A stretch of DNA of 64,000 nucleotides. It comes from Isoetes taiwanensis. Taxonomy: Eukaryota > Streptophyta > Lycopodiopsida > Isoetales > Isoetaceae. The translations under genes and the position numbers were made by a program. The notes below the pieces were generated by a model. It was not told the DNA's origin. It worked only from the letters and a program-made list of their open reading frames with translations, and ran no database searches. Every line of letters starts with the position of its first letter. The first letter of the stretch is position 1. The DNA lies in assembly GCA_021234155.1 (NCBI GenBank), contig JAJEKV010000040.1, positions 12,109,072 to 12,173,071 on the forward strand, given 5' to 3'. Of the stretch, positions 21,061 through 30,363 are shown in pieces.

Positions 21061-23658
21061 CTAAACATGATTATCGGCAATCAAGTCTTCGAGCTTACCG
21101 CTGGGAGCGGGGTTGATAGCATCGTTGATGGTGCGGCCTTGAGATTCCCGCATGAAGTCCGGATAGTGCTTCTCAAGGTCTATCTTCATTACCCAGGTAG
21201 CATCTTCAACTGGTAAGTGTTTCCACTTGACTAAGTATTGCAACATTTGAGTCCTTCTGGTCTGTTTGTAAGCTCGATCAAGAAGAGCTTCGGGCACTAT
21301 TTCCAGCTGCTCTTCAGTCATCTCTAGGAGAGTTGGGGTATCCAAAACCTCCTCTGGATCTGGGGTGTGTTGCTTCAGAAGACTCACGTGAAAGACCTTG
21401 TGGATCTTCAAGCGGGGTGGCAAGTCCAAGCGATATGCTTGTTCCCCTACGCGTTCAGTAATCCTGAACGGCCCAGCCCATCTGGGTGCCAACTTCTTAC
21501 AGTTACCAATTTTAAGCTTGGCTTGTTTTACTTTGATCTTAAGCCAAACTGATTCGCCCACCTGGAAGATCCGTGGGGTTCGGTGCTTATCCGCTAGACT
21601 CTTTTGACGATTGCGTGCGGCCAATAAGTAACCCCGAACTTCTTCCACCAAGGCCTGCATTTCTAAAAGGAGCTGTTGAGAGACCTCCACTTTAGAAACA
21701 GGGTTATACCACGTGTCTGGAGTAAGACATTGATAGCCATAATTTATCATGAAGGGAGACATCTTTGAAGACTCCTGCTTTGTACTGTTATAGGCGAACT
21801 CTACCAGGTAAATATAATCCGCCCATTGTGACTGTTTACTCCATACATAACTTCGTAGCATATCTTCGATAATACGGTTGACACGTTCCGTTTGACCATC
21901 TGTCTGAGGATGGTAAGCTGTACTCATGGCAAGCTTGGTCTGGATGGTGGCGAAGAAATCCTTCCAGAATGCACTGACAAACTTAGGATCTCTATCTGAT
22001 ACAATTACTCTTGGCATCCCGTGCAACCTGAAAATTTCTTTTGCAAAGAGCAAGGCGGTGTCGAAGGCGGTGTCCGTGGTGCGACATGGCAGGAAGTGAG
22101 CCATCTTTGACAATTTGTCGACCACGACCATTAATGCATCATATCCACGGAGGGTGCGTGGAAGCCCCACAATGAAATCCATAGTTATGACTTCCCACTT
22201 GGCGTTGGGCACATCCAAAGGTTGCAACTCCCCAGGAACTCTTAATTGCTCCGCCTTGGTTTGCTGACAAACCTGACACTGTTTGATGTACCTAGCAATA
22301 TCCTTCTTCATCGAAAGCCAAAAATAGCTGGAGCGGATCTTAAAGTAAGTTTTCATAAAACCCGCATGTCCTGCTATAGGGCTGTTGTGGGTGTCATGGA
22401 GAATCAACTTTCGCACCCCTGAAGTTGCTGGAACGCACAACTTATCTTTGTAATATAATAAGTTGCCCTCCTTCTTATATGAACGGAATGCTTCTCGTTC
22501 TCTGTCGGTACGGGCTTCCTTACCCAAACTTTCCCAAATATTACAGAATTCGGGATCTGTGGCCAAGGTCTGCTCTATCTGCTTCCCAAACTCGCTGGTG
22601 AGTGTGGAAATGGCATTACAATGGGTGCGGGTTATAAAGGGATGACGTGACAAAGCATCCGCAACCACATTGTGCTTCCCTGGCTTGTATACAATCTCGA
22701 AGTCATACTCCTCGAGGAATTCCATCCATCTGCGCTGATGGAGATTTAGATTTGGCTGGGTGGATAAATAGCGGAGACTCTGATGATCCGTATCCAGCTG
22801 AAATCTTCTACCAAGAAGGTAGTGTCTCCAAATACGGAGAGCACGAACAACTGCCAGCAACTCCTGGTCATGGGTAGGATATCGTTGCTCTGCGTCATTC
22901 ATCTTCTTTGAATCGTAGGCAACCACTCTCCCCTCCTGCATTAGAACTCCACCGGTAGCTATCTTACTAGCATCGGTGGCTACCGATTTATCCTTTTCAG
23001 GATCAGGCAATGTAAGGACCGGTGCAGATGTTAAGGCATCCTTGAGCTTTTGGAAGCCGACTTGGACTTTTGTCTTCCAATGTTCCATCCAATCCTTTAC
23101 CTTCTCATGCTTTGTGAGATTAGTAAGAGGTGCGGCAATTGCTGCAAAATCCTTAACAAATTTTCGATAATATCCTGCGAGTCCCAAGAAACTTCGGACC
23201 TCTGAGACATTAGCTGGAATGGGCCAATCCTTTACTGCCTCTATCTTGGCTGGATCTGTAGCAATTCCTTCTGCTGAAATAATATGCCCCAAATAGTCGA
23301 CCCTCGTAGTGGCAAACTTGCATTTAGAAAACTTGGCAAAGAGCTGATGGCGTCTTAGCTTCTGCAAAGCCAATCGAAGATGTTGTTGATGTTGCTGCAA
23401 GGTTTTACTATAGATGAGAATGTCATCAAAAAAAATGACAACAAAGTCATCCAAGTATTGGCGGAAGATGTCATTCATCAACCGCATAAACGTTGCAGGG
23501 GCATTGGTCAATCCAAAAGGCATGACATTGAACTCATAATGGCGTGATCTCAGTGCGAAAAGCGACTTATGAATGTCCTCCTCCTTTATCCTTATCGATG
23601 GTACCCGGAGCGCTAAATCAATCTTTGAGAAATATTTTGCTCCTTGTAACCGGTCCAT
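21061..23658 (-). pseudogene. Chromovirus pol: RT, RNase H, integrase, chromodomain
   Basis: An open frame of 865 codons. Order by residue: RT with KIDL (12-15), [12 protein letters not shown] (46-57) and the catalytic FFDD (76-79); RNase H with [16 protein letters not shown] and TDHQSL; integrase zinc-binding region ending CQVCQQTK; integrase core with Asp in TMDFIVGLP, Asp in VSDRDPKF and Glu in [10 protein letters not shown]; and a C-terminal chromodomain (about 785-835; [15 protein letters not shown]). The chromodomain marks it as a chromovirus; in this group it is thought to steer integration to modified chromatin. Two RT blocks, just after KIDL and near HKSLF, read oddly and look like paired compensating indels. 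The RT N-terminus is in another frame (23613-23921), so the polyprotein is broken near 23655. Confidence 0.93.
21154..21306 (-). other. Chromodomain at the pol C-terminus
   Basis: Residues about 785-835 of the pol frame read ALLDRAYKQ ... [20 protein letters not shown] and end near HYPDF, the chromo shadow/chromo fold pattern of chromoviral integrases. Two of the usual three aromatic cage positions are visible as Tyr and Trp. Binding to methylated H3 is known for related domains, and is inferred here. Confidence 0.85.
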
Positions 23659-23921
23659 AAGATCATCGCCCTAGGCAAAGCATAGCGATTCTTGATGGTA
23701 TGCTTATTGAGTTGCCTATAATCAATACACATCCTTAAGGAGCCATCTTTCTTCTTGACAAAAGAATAGGAGCCAAATGGTGAAACACTAGGCCGAATAA
23801 ACCCCAAATTCAAGAACTCTTGTAGGCTGTTTCTTAAGCTCGCTAACTCAGGAGGACTCATTGATGCGGGGCTTTCTTTGGTAGGCTTAGTACCCGGTTC
23901 AAGAGTTATCTCACATTCCAC
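23613..23921 (-). pseudogene. Chromovirus RT N-terminal segment
   Basis: The frame reads [60 protein letters not shown]. This is the beginning of a Ty3/Gypsy reverse transcriptase. It leaves the frame of the rest of pol within the overlap 23613-23658, so a frameshift separates the two parts. Confidence 0.92.
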
Positions 23922-23924
23922 CCT

Positions 23925-25110
23925 CCGAAAGGAGGAAGCTTGTGGATCTCATCTCGAAAAAAGATCGCTAAATTCTCGAAGAAGGGTAGCAATGTCCCGA
24001 TGGTAAAGCGTCAATTACTTGTCTTGCTTTGGAGTCCGGCTCAATGGAAGCAAGTCTAATGAGGCAAAGAAGTTCATTTACAGTATAGCTTTTCCTAGCT
24101 GTTTTATTGACATTGATCGTGATAGCGGAGTGTAATGAATCACCTTTTATTGTCACACGTGCTCCATTAGCGGCGTTGAAGGTGACCTCCGTTTCTCACG
24201 GTCTATGTGGGCCCTAGCAGGACGCTAAAAACTCCATTCCCACAATAAGATCATATTTGCCAATGTCCATTAACTTTCGGCACCTAAAACCGGTGCACCC
24301 GGCGGCTGCATTTTAAGGTTAATACTGCCATGAGTGTGCTCCTCGATCTTACCGCCGGGCTAATGTGATCGGGCTTAGGTCGGGATCTCAATGTTTCCAA
24401 ATCTGCAGTATTTGGGCCATTCTAGGAGAAGCAAAATTATGCGCATTACTACCCGTGTCCATCAAAATTATGAAGGGCTTATCGCCTACTTGGCCTATTG
24501 TAGAAATAATGTATAGGCTGACTTTCGCCGCTTACTTTTGTTTCTATAGCGGCAAGAATATGAGACGCACCATGAATGTACTGGGAGCCTCGTCCTCCGC
24601 AGCAAGATTGGACTCCAATTCTTCCCAATCCAGTCGGCCATGGCGGTTGAGCGTCTGGCGACGCATCGGACAATTCTCGCATGAAGTGTCGGGCCTCATG
24701 CACTGTAGTAGCATGCCTTATCCCGGCGTGAGCTGCTCTCTCGCCTCTTTAGGAATGGACCGTAAGAGGCCCCTAATTTCCTTACCCGCATTGTTCGCTT
24801 TTATCCCCGTGCTAAAAGCAACTTTCTTCTCGGCGTCCATAGGAATTGTCTTTGAGAGGGCCCCGGACTTGGCGAGCGGGGTTTGTAAGGTGTGGACTGA
24901 CCGTGGTGCGCGTAAGTAAGGAGCAGGTCGCAGATATCTGGTTCTTTGGCGTGTCTTCCTCAAGGCTTAATGCCTTAGCTTCGCCTACAAGCATTGACTT
25001 TGGGTCTATGGCCTTGACCATGCGTTTAATGGATGGGGCCAACCCTTCAATGTAGCCCTCACGCCCTTTTCTCATTCATTCCGGTACATACAACCTCAAA
25101 CGCATGAATT
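23925..25110 (-). pseudogene. Gag C-terminus and protease region, heavily frameshifted
   Basis: Fragments in all three minus frames: after gag come MRKGREGYIEGLAPSIKRMV (25075 down), a Cys/Arg-rich zinc-knuckle-like remnant around 24650-24720, and protease-like remnants around 24170-24470. No frame longer than about 85 codons survives and no intact zinc knuckle or protease Asp triad could be read. This is the most damaged part of the element. Confidence 0.65.
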
Positions 25111-25116
25111 GGCCGA

Positions 25117-25887
25117 TTAGGCCAGGCACCGACATGCCCTTCTGTTCCAACCCCAGAGAAGGTCTCGAATCTGTTGGCATTTGTGCGCACGAGGCACATA
25201 ATGCGATTTAAAAGCCTTAGCAAACTTCCTGAACTTGCATCTGCTCCTATCCAGGTGTTTAGCTCTGGCGTAACCCTTCCACCAAATACGGGCAGCTCCG
25301 GTAAGGTTGGTGGTGGCGACTTTCCCTGTATCTTTCTCTGTCATTCCATAGGACTTCCCGAATTCCTTCATTTCATCCAACCAAGATTCCGCATTCAAGC
25401 CTCCTCTAGATTTTCCATCAAATTGAGCTAACTTCCGGTTCTTCCATATACTAGTGATGGCTGTATCAACGGTTTTTCGGTATTCCTTATCCTTACGCCT
25501 TGAGTGGTCACTGTCTGACAGCGAGGACCCCGAAGAACCCGAAGCGGTTGAATGTGAGGACGCGGCACTATCCTTAGAGGAACTTCGATGACGCTTGGCA
25601 TGAGTCCTCCTTTGTACCGGCACAGGGCTAGCTGTGGGAGGAGACGGCTGTTGTGCGGGTGGACTCAATGGTCGCGGAGGCAATTCCGGTCCGTCCTCCT
25701 GAGTATGTGGCAGTGGATTGGTATGCAAGACATAGGCCTGCAATTCGCCGAGTTGCCTTTTCATTATCATCAATTCCTGTTCAGGGGTGAGCCTGCTGGC
25801 GTTGGAGGGTGTTTGCCAAGCGGCGTTACGTACACCGTCTATAGGGAGTATCCATGAATGTATAAGCAGATTTACATTAATGTACAA
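25117..25887 (-). pseudogene. Chromovirus gag, capsid part
   Basis: The frame is open for 256 codons from a TTG; the first in-frame ATG is at 25770, so the true start is uncertain. After a Pro/Ser-rich segment (PELPPRPLSPPAQQP) and a basic Ser-rich tract it contains the retrotransposon gag capsid pattern: AQFDGKSRG, ESWLDEMKEF, TGAARIWWKGYARAK and FRKFAKAFKSHYVP. It breaks into another frame at about 25140, before the region where the zinc knuckle should be. Its product would normally form the particle around the element RNA. Confidence 0.85.
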
Positions 25888-26084
25888 TCCTTTTAAAATA
25901 TTTGAGACAAAAGAATATACAAACAGAAAATAATATTTTCATTTTCATTTTTTTGGTCAAGTACAAAACAAGTTTATTGGTACATGAGTTGAGACGGAAG
26001 TAGGTATGATACAGTGAAAATCTTTAAAGGTCTACTTGCACACAGTGTAAGCACAGCAAAGAAACATAGCGGAAAAGACCAAGC

Positions 26085-26573
26085 CTAGGGGTTGGCGAAG
26101 GGGTACAGGATCGCGTAGCGGGTACTCTCCCGTACGGCTCGGACGAGTTTATAGCGTGCCCAGGCTTGGACAATGATTGCTTGGTACTCCCATGTTGGGC
26201 TGATAATTAGAAGGTTAAAGAGCCTTCGCATCGCATAAAAGAGTTGCCAAAGGTGATCGTTGGCGTCCTCAAAGGCTTCGTGCCTGGTCATATTCCAGTA
26301 GTCCCAGGTACGACACAAGGTCATCCTCAGATCCTCGAAAGCTCGATCTCTGAGGATGTTAACTATCTCCAGCCCTTTGTCAGGGTCATAGAGTTCCCCT
26401 GGTGGCGGTGGTTCAGTTTCATAGCCTTCCTCCCACTCTGGATATTCACCATATCTCTGGCCATAATCCTGGTCTGGCGGCCCGGGATCGTCCCTCCTAA
26501 CCATGTCGGTGATTCTTTCCTCATACTCCCAAATGGTTTCCTCTGCAACATAGTTGGAATGAATAGAGAACAT
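26085..26573 (-). CDS. Accessory ORF-C of the chromovirus, H2B-like histone-fold candidate
   Basis: Starts at ATG 26573 and encodes 162 aa; the frame is also open to a TTG at 26594. The N-terminal third is acidic and Tyr/Pro-rich (YGEYPEWEEGYETEPPPP). The C-terminal half resembles histone H2B by eye. ND (105-106) and RL (117-118) are spaced as in H2B helix 2, EYQ (129-131) sits where H2B has EIQ, and RAVRESTRYAILY (145-157) follows the H2B alpha-C pattern [HK]AVxEGTKxxxxY. About seven of the last thirty positions are identical without gaps. Helix 1 does not align. It lies between ORF-B and gag with about 200-bp spacers. Function unknown; a nucleosome-like role with ORF-A and ORF-B is inference. 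Confidence 0.6.
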   Translation of the reverse strand: MFSIHSNYVAEETIWEYEERITDMVRRDDPGPPDQDYGQRYGEYPEWEEGYETEPPPPGELYDPDKGLEIVNILRDRAFEDLRMTLCRTWDYWNMTRHEAFEDANDHLWQLFYAMRRLFNLLIISPTWEYQAIIVQAWARYKLVRAVRESTRYAILYPFANP

Positions 26574-26778
26574 TGGAGTTGCATTATATTCCAAAGTTTA
26601 ATGCTCTTGAAGAGGATGTCATAACAAAACACAATTCAATAATACTCCTCAAGAGAACTTTGTATTAAATAGGTAAATAAAGTACACCATTGTTCAATAT
26701 CATCCAACGGTTGCTAAACGAAAATCTCATAAACCCACGTATAATTATATATATACAAAAATTTCATAGCACAATTGT
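26574..26778 (-). other. Spacer between ORF-B and ORF-C
   Basis: AT-rich, about 200 bp, stops in all frames. Similar spacers of about 200 bp lie between ORF-A and ORF-B and between ORF-C and gag. They could hold promoters or translation re-entry signals, but no specific motif is seen. Confidence 0.5.
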
Positions 26779-28182
26779 CTAGGAACTAGGCCCTGCCTCT
26801 TTATCCTTAGCCTTAGGAGGTGGTGGAGGCGGTCGGTGTCGCAGCAGAGCTACTCCAGGGTCCACGGTGGCCGCCGCAACAGATGCAACCTCTGGTGGAT
26901 AAGCAACGGCCAATGGGGCTGCCGTGAGGAGCTTCATACCCATCCAGGGCGCAATATCCTGGCCCAAGGCCGTAAGGGCAAGATCCCGTCGTACGAGTAC
27001 ATACGTAAACGTACGATAGGAAAGCTTCTTGTGGCCGGCGAGTGTAGAAAGTGCACGGAGGGCCCACCATGAAGCTTCAGCCTCTGGCCCTAAGTCCCGG
27101 GCTATGAAGAGGACTTGGCCGTATTTGAAGGCCGACAAAAAGAAACGGGTAAGGTGGTTACCCAGCACCTTCCCTTGCGGAGTCTCGGATGCTGCCACCT
27201 CCTTATCCAAGTCCATGGGGACTTCTTCCTCCTTAAGCTCCTGTTGCTCCTCCTTCTTGTGTGCAGGGTTATGATACAAATCTTCGCCCTCATCATCTGA
27301 GTCGGAGGGAATCTCAACCATATTAATGTTTGGGACGTGAGGTCCCATAGCCGTGAAGGCATCTGGTGCAGGTTGCGAAGCTGGTTCCTGCATCACAAAG
27401 TCACGAAGACGTAATAGAGTCTCCGCCGGCTCTAGGGTCTCCTGACGGAACTGCAGCAGCTGGTGCACCTCTGGAGGAAGCTCAGTAGAAGTGAAGTCGA
27501 TGAAATCATCCATACAATACTCCGCAAGCTCATAAAGTACATGGTCTTTGCGCTTGCGTCTAAATCCGGCCACTACATGATACGTCCAGATAATATCATC
27601 CAAGAGAAGGTATTCCTGCCCCTGGTGATAAATAACTGGAAGGCCGTCTAACCCTGACAAGCCTATAGATTGGTCACGGCGCGGTGGTAGCTCCTCTGCT
27701 AGCTCTTTCCAACGGCCGAAGTCACCCATCCCTATATGCTCATCATCCCCCTCCTCGGAGGATTCCGGCAGTTTGCTCTTCTCCACTGGCAAGGTCTCAT
27801 CCTCAACGTATTGGTCCATGAGGATAGCCAGGGCGAAAGTAGCTTCCAAATACTGCTGCCCCTGATGTTGGACTACCGGTAGGTGCTTACCCCATCGGAG
27901 TTTCCCCTTCAAGACGTCATAGGCATGTGTGTCCCCGCCTAGCATCTGCCGAACTATCTCCCGCTCCAAATACAAGTGGGGAGGATCCCCTAGAGGAATA
28001 CACAGAGGAAGCATTTCCTCCATGTAAAAGTCAAGGAATCCGGCATAGTCCGGATGCCGCTGCATATTGGCAAGGAGATCTATGCGTTGGCATAGCAAAG
28101 GCTGCAGCAGGTCGAAGGGAACCTGTGGATCCCATTTCTCTCCATCAAGGTACCAGGCAGCAAGGTCGATGGCGGCAGCCAT
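26779..28182 (-). CDS. Accessory ORF-B of the chromovirus, 467 aa, H2A-like C-terminal region
   Basis: Starts at ATG 28182 and is uninterrupted for 467 codons. Residues 1-100 are helical and acidic. Two internal repeats follow, LPVVQHQGQQYL (101-112) and LPVIYHQGQEYL (181-192). An acidic stretch (about 290-328, with IPSDSDDEGED) contains a hydrophobic-acidic pattern like a SUMO-interacting motif or a histone-binding acidic patch. Residues about 338-420 resemble H2A: LTRFF..KY for IARFL..KY, LAG at 381-383, then KK and VRRDLALTALG where H2A has VRNDEELSKLLG. Helix 2 would be shorter than in H2A by about six residues, a weakness. The C-terminus is Pro/Lys-rich. No known family name is offered; presence in an element with an H3 raises the odds of the histone reading. 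Confidence 0.7.
   Translation of the reverse strand: MAAAIDLAAWYLDGEKWDPQVPFDLLQPLLCQRIDLLANMQRHPDYAGFLDFYMEEMLPLCIPLGDPPHLYLEREIVRQMLGGDTHAYDVLKGKLRWGKHLPVVQHQGQQYLEATFALAILMDQYVEDETLPVEKSKLPESSEEGDDEHIGMGDFGRWKELAEELPPRRDQSIGLSGLDGLPVIYHQGQEYLLLDDIIWTYHVVAGFRRKRKDHVLYELAEYCMDDFIDFTSTELPPEVHQLLQFRQETLEPAETLLRLRDFVMQEPASQPAPDAFTAMGPHVPNINMVEIPSDSDDEGEDLYHNPAHKKEEQQELKEEEVPMDLDKEVAASETPQGKVLGNHLTRFFLSAFKYGQVLFIARDLGPEAEASWWALRALSTLAGHKKLSYRTFTYVLVRRDLALTALGQDIAPWMGMKLLTAAPLAVAYPPEVASVAAATVDPGVALLRHRPPPPPPKAKDKEAGPSS
26923..27171 (-). other. Candidate histone-fold region of ORF-B
   Basis: Residues about 338-420 of ORF-B. Anchors shared with H2A: RF (346-347), KY (353-354), LAG (381-383), KK (385-386) and VR-D with Leu and Gly spacing (397 on). 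An alternative match to the H4 C-terminus (KxxxxxxxxYxLxR) is weaker but cannot be excluded. Confidence 0.4.
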
Positions 28183-28383
28183 GGCGCTAGAAGGGAGGAG
28201 ATGAGGAAAAGAAGCGTTTAAAATGACCCTACAGTCCCCTTTTAAACCCTCTTAATAAAGCTGACGTCAGCATTTTATTTTAAATTCAACATGGAAAAAC
28301 ATTAAACTTTTAATTCAAAATAAAAGTTTCTTTATTAATTATCACAAAAAAAATATGTACAAATGCGGATCCCCGCAAGTAGG
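28183..28383 (-). other. Spacer between ORF-A and ORF-B
   Basis: About 200 bp, AT-rich near the ORF-A stop, with no open frame. ORF-B begins at ATG 28182 with no overlap, so the two proteins cannot be made by frameshifting from one another. Confidence 0.5.
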
Positions 28384-29613
28384 CTAAGGTTGCTCCCCCC
28401 GTATCCTACGGGCGAGGGCCAAATCCTTAGGCATTATGGTGATCCTCTTTGCGTGGATAGCGCAAAGGTTGGCGTCACCAAAAAGTGCTACCAAGTAGGC
28501 TTCAGCAGCCTCTTGGAGCGCCAAAATTGCAAAGGTCTGGAAACGGAGATCGGTCTTAAATTGCTGCGCGATCTCACGTACCAGCCTCTGAAAAGGCAGC
28601 TTCCTGATCAGAAGGTCCGTGGACTTCTGAAATTTGCGGATCTCCCGCAATGCCACGGTACCGGGTCGGAACCGATGAGGCTTCCGCTGCGGCCGAGGCC
28701 CCGACGATGTTGGCACCGTCTTAGCCCCAGTAACCGGCCGGGAGTTATCCACTCTCTGCTGCCTCCGGTCGGAGCTGGTCTTCTTCCCGAAAGCCCCGAC
28801 AGTCTTTAATTTCTCCTTGTATTGACTGCCGGCCTTATGGGCGACTCCCTTCCTTCTGTGCTTCACGGTCTGGTGCGTCGGTTTTGGGTCCAGCCCGCTC
28901 CCCGATGCACCTCCCTCTTGCTGGTCCCGCTGGTCCTGTCGGTCCCGCTCATCTTGCTCCAACTTCTCCCGTTCCTCCCGGGCTCTCCTCAAATCTTCTT
29001 GGATCTGAGCAAAAATTTGGGCTGCGGCACGGCGATTAAGCTCAGCGTGGTACCGTTGTGGCCGCAGACCCATATCTATCTGAATAGTTGTCAGATAGTC
29101 TATGCTGATGTCGGGGATTTCTCCCCAGACAAAAGTATCGGAACCCTCATGCCAGCGGTATGGGGGAACCTCGATGGCCCTGCCATCAATGACGGCAAAG
29201 CCGTCCCCGAGGTACCGGTACTCCCTACCCCGAGCTGCTGTGTCAGACCGCTCAATCTCCCGGTGGTCGTCCTCCCTGGCCAAACCCCTGATACGGTCGG
29301 CCTCTGCCCTGACATCTTCCTCCTCCGTATGGCCTTCCTGCTGAGGAGGATAAAACTTGATGAGCATCATTACCATGTCTGGTTGCTCCACAATGGTATA
29401 TGGGAGCTGGCGTAGGTTCAGCCGGATAAGAAACGGCTCTGAGAAATGATAGATAGGATAAGGAATCCTATCATTGTTCTCAAACCTGTTAACCAGCTCA
29501 TCCAACAAGATGTCGACGAGGGCTGGGTCAGTGGCCATGTGCTTGGCAATCATGGCGTAGATCTCCACGATGCTCAAGGTGGACGGATCCGGAGCGCTCT
29601 TGGTGATTGCCAT
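28384..29613 (-). CDS. Accessory ORF-A of the chromovirus: N-terminal domain fused to histone H3
   Basis: From the first ATG in frame (29613) it encodes 409 aa; the frame is open upstream to a TTG at 29757. Residues 1-100 are helical ([20 protein letters not shown]). About 115-205 contain charged and aromatic segments, and about 210-250 form an Arg/Glu/Gln-rich probable coiled coil. About 250-310 is a basic, Lys/Arg-rich tail. The last 99 residues (311-409) are a histone H3 core: [65 protein letters not shown] and LARRIRG. Compared from memory with plant H3 I count about 15 changes. The canonical H3 tail, including both ARKS contexts around K9 and K27, is absent. Loop 1 has canonical length, so it is not a CENH3. 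It is the first ORF after the primer site. Function is inferred to involve chromatin or genome packaging. Confidence 0.93.
   Translation of the reverse strand: MAITKSAPDPSTLSIVEIYAMIAKHMATDPALVDILLDELVNRFENNDRIPYPIYHFSEPFLIRLNLRQLPYTIVEQPDMVMMLIKFYPPQQEGHTEEEDVRAEADRIRGLAREDDHREIERSDTAARGREYRYLGDGFAVIDGRAIEVPPYRWHEGSDTFVWGEIPDISIDYLTTIQIDMGLRPQRYHAELNRRAAAQIFAQIQEDLRRAREEREKLEQDERDRQDQRDQQEGGASGSGLDPKPTHQTVKHRRKGVAHKAGSQYKEKLKTVGAFGKKTSSDRRQQRVDNSRPVTGAKTVPTSSGPRPQRKPHRFRPGTVALREIRKFQKSTDLLIRKLPFQRLVREIAQQFKTDLRFQTFAILALQEAAEAYLVALFGDANLCAIHAKRITIMPKDLALARRIRGEQP
28387..28683 (-). other. Histone H3 core domain of ORF-A
   Basis: Begins at the KPHR motif that precedes the H3 alpha-N helix and runs to the ORF-A stop. 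All H3 secondary elements are present without gaps. Cys in NLCAIHAKR and the His three residues later, used in H3-H3 contacts, are kept, as is the Asp of MPKD. Notable changes include Q for D in the IAQDF position, TFAIL for the SSAVA segment, and GD for ED in LFED. Confidence 0.95.
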
Positions 29614-30350
29614 AGGGAATAGTGAGGCGCTGGCGGCGACGAAGGTGGCAAAAGGGGCGCTAAGAGGCACAAGGCACACAGGCGCGGGAGCAGGGTCTAG
29701 TCCGGCGACGATGGCGGAGGGCGGCTCAGGTGGTTGGAGGCGCGGAAGCAAAAACAAATGACAAAATTTAATTGGTTAAAAGGCCCCTTAACTTTTAAAA
29801 ATTTCAAATTTTTTTCCTTTTATTAACGTCGAAATATTATTATTATAAATTATACGGCGGAAATACGCGCCCCATACGGTCGGGCGCCGATGGCGTTATA
29901 CGAGTTTCTGCCTCGACTGGGCGTCGCCGAAAAGCAAGCGGCGCCCGAGTTGACTCGGCGGGCCCGCGTTGACTCGGGTCTGACAGGTCGGGCGCCGAGG
30001 GCATTTCGGGCGCGTCTACTTTGACTGCAAAGCTTCCAAATGCAAGCGGCGCCCGAGTTCGTTTTTGGGCCTGCCCTTGACCATGTTTCGCCTAGAGTCG
30101 ACTGTTCTAGGGTAATTCGGGTACGCCCGATCCAATGGAACCATCATCTTCGTCATTTGAGCTACCCACTGGCACCTATTAGGCCTCCAATCTTGGGCCC
30201 TCCACTTTAAAGCTATAATCTCTTAACTTAACCTAACACCAAACCAAACAACAAAGAGAACTAACGACACATTGACTTAGCCTCCTCCTAACTACCGTGC
30301 TACGAGTTAGTGTTTGGCCAGTGCTATGATTTCGAGCAACCGAAATCACG
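29614..30350 (-). other. Chromovirus leader with alternating inverted 10-mers
   Basis: Between the primer site and ORF-A the GC content rises and a 10-mer occurs four times in alternating orientation: TCGGGCGCCG at 29880-29889 and 29988-29997, and its reverse complement CGGCGCCCGA at 29939-29948 and 30047-30056. This would allow strong alternative hairpins in the genomic RNA. A 22-codon upstream ORF lies at 30016-30084 (minus). Packaging or translation control is a reasonable guess, not shown. Confidence 0.7.
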
Positions 30351-30362
30351 GCTCTGATACCA
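30351..30362 (-). other. Chromovirus primer binding site (tRNA-iMet)
   Basis: Minus strand TGGTATCAGAGC, complementary to initiator methionine tRNA, one base away from the 5' LTR. This is the usual primer of plant chromoviruses. Confidence 0.95.
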
Positions 30363-30363
30363 C

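Noticed and set aside
28387-28683. Reading the H3 domain of ORF-A as a centromeric CENH3
   Set aside because: Loop 1 has the canonical H3 length and the core is near-canonical; CENH3s have a longer loop 1 and a divergent alpha-N region.
27029-29415. Plus-strand frames opposite ORF-A and ORF-B (for example 28363-28809 and 28822-29415)
   Set aside because: Antisense shadows of the accessory ORFs; rich in Pro/Leu/Arg with no recognisable family.
29614-29757. 48 extra N-terminal codons of ORF-A
   Set aside because: This stretch begins at TTG and contains no ATG; the first ATG at 29613 is preferred.
23925-30350. A histone H4 gene in the chromovirus
   Set aside because: No segment reading like the H4 core was found in the leader, accessory ORFs, spacers or gag; only a weak alternative H4-like reading of the ORF-B C-terminus.
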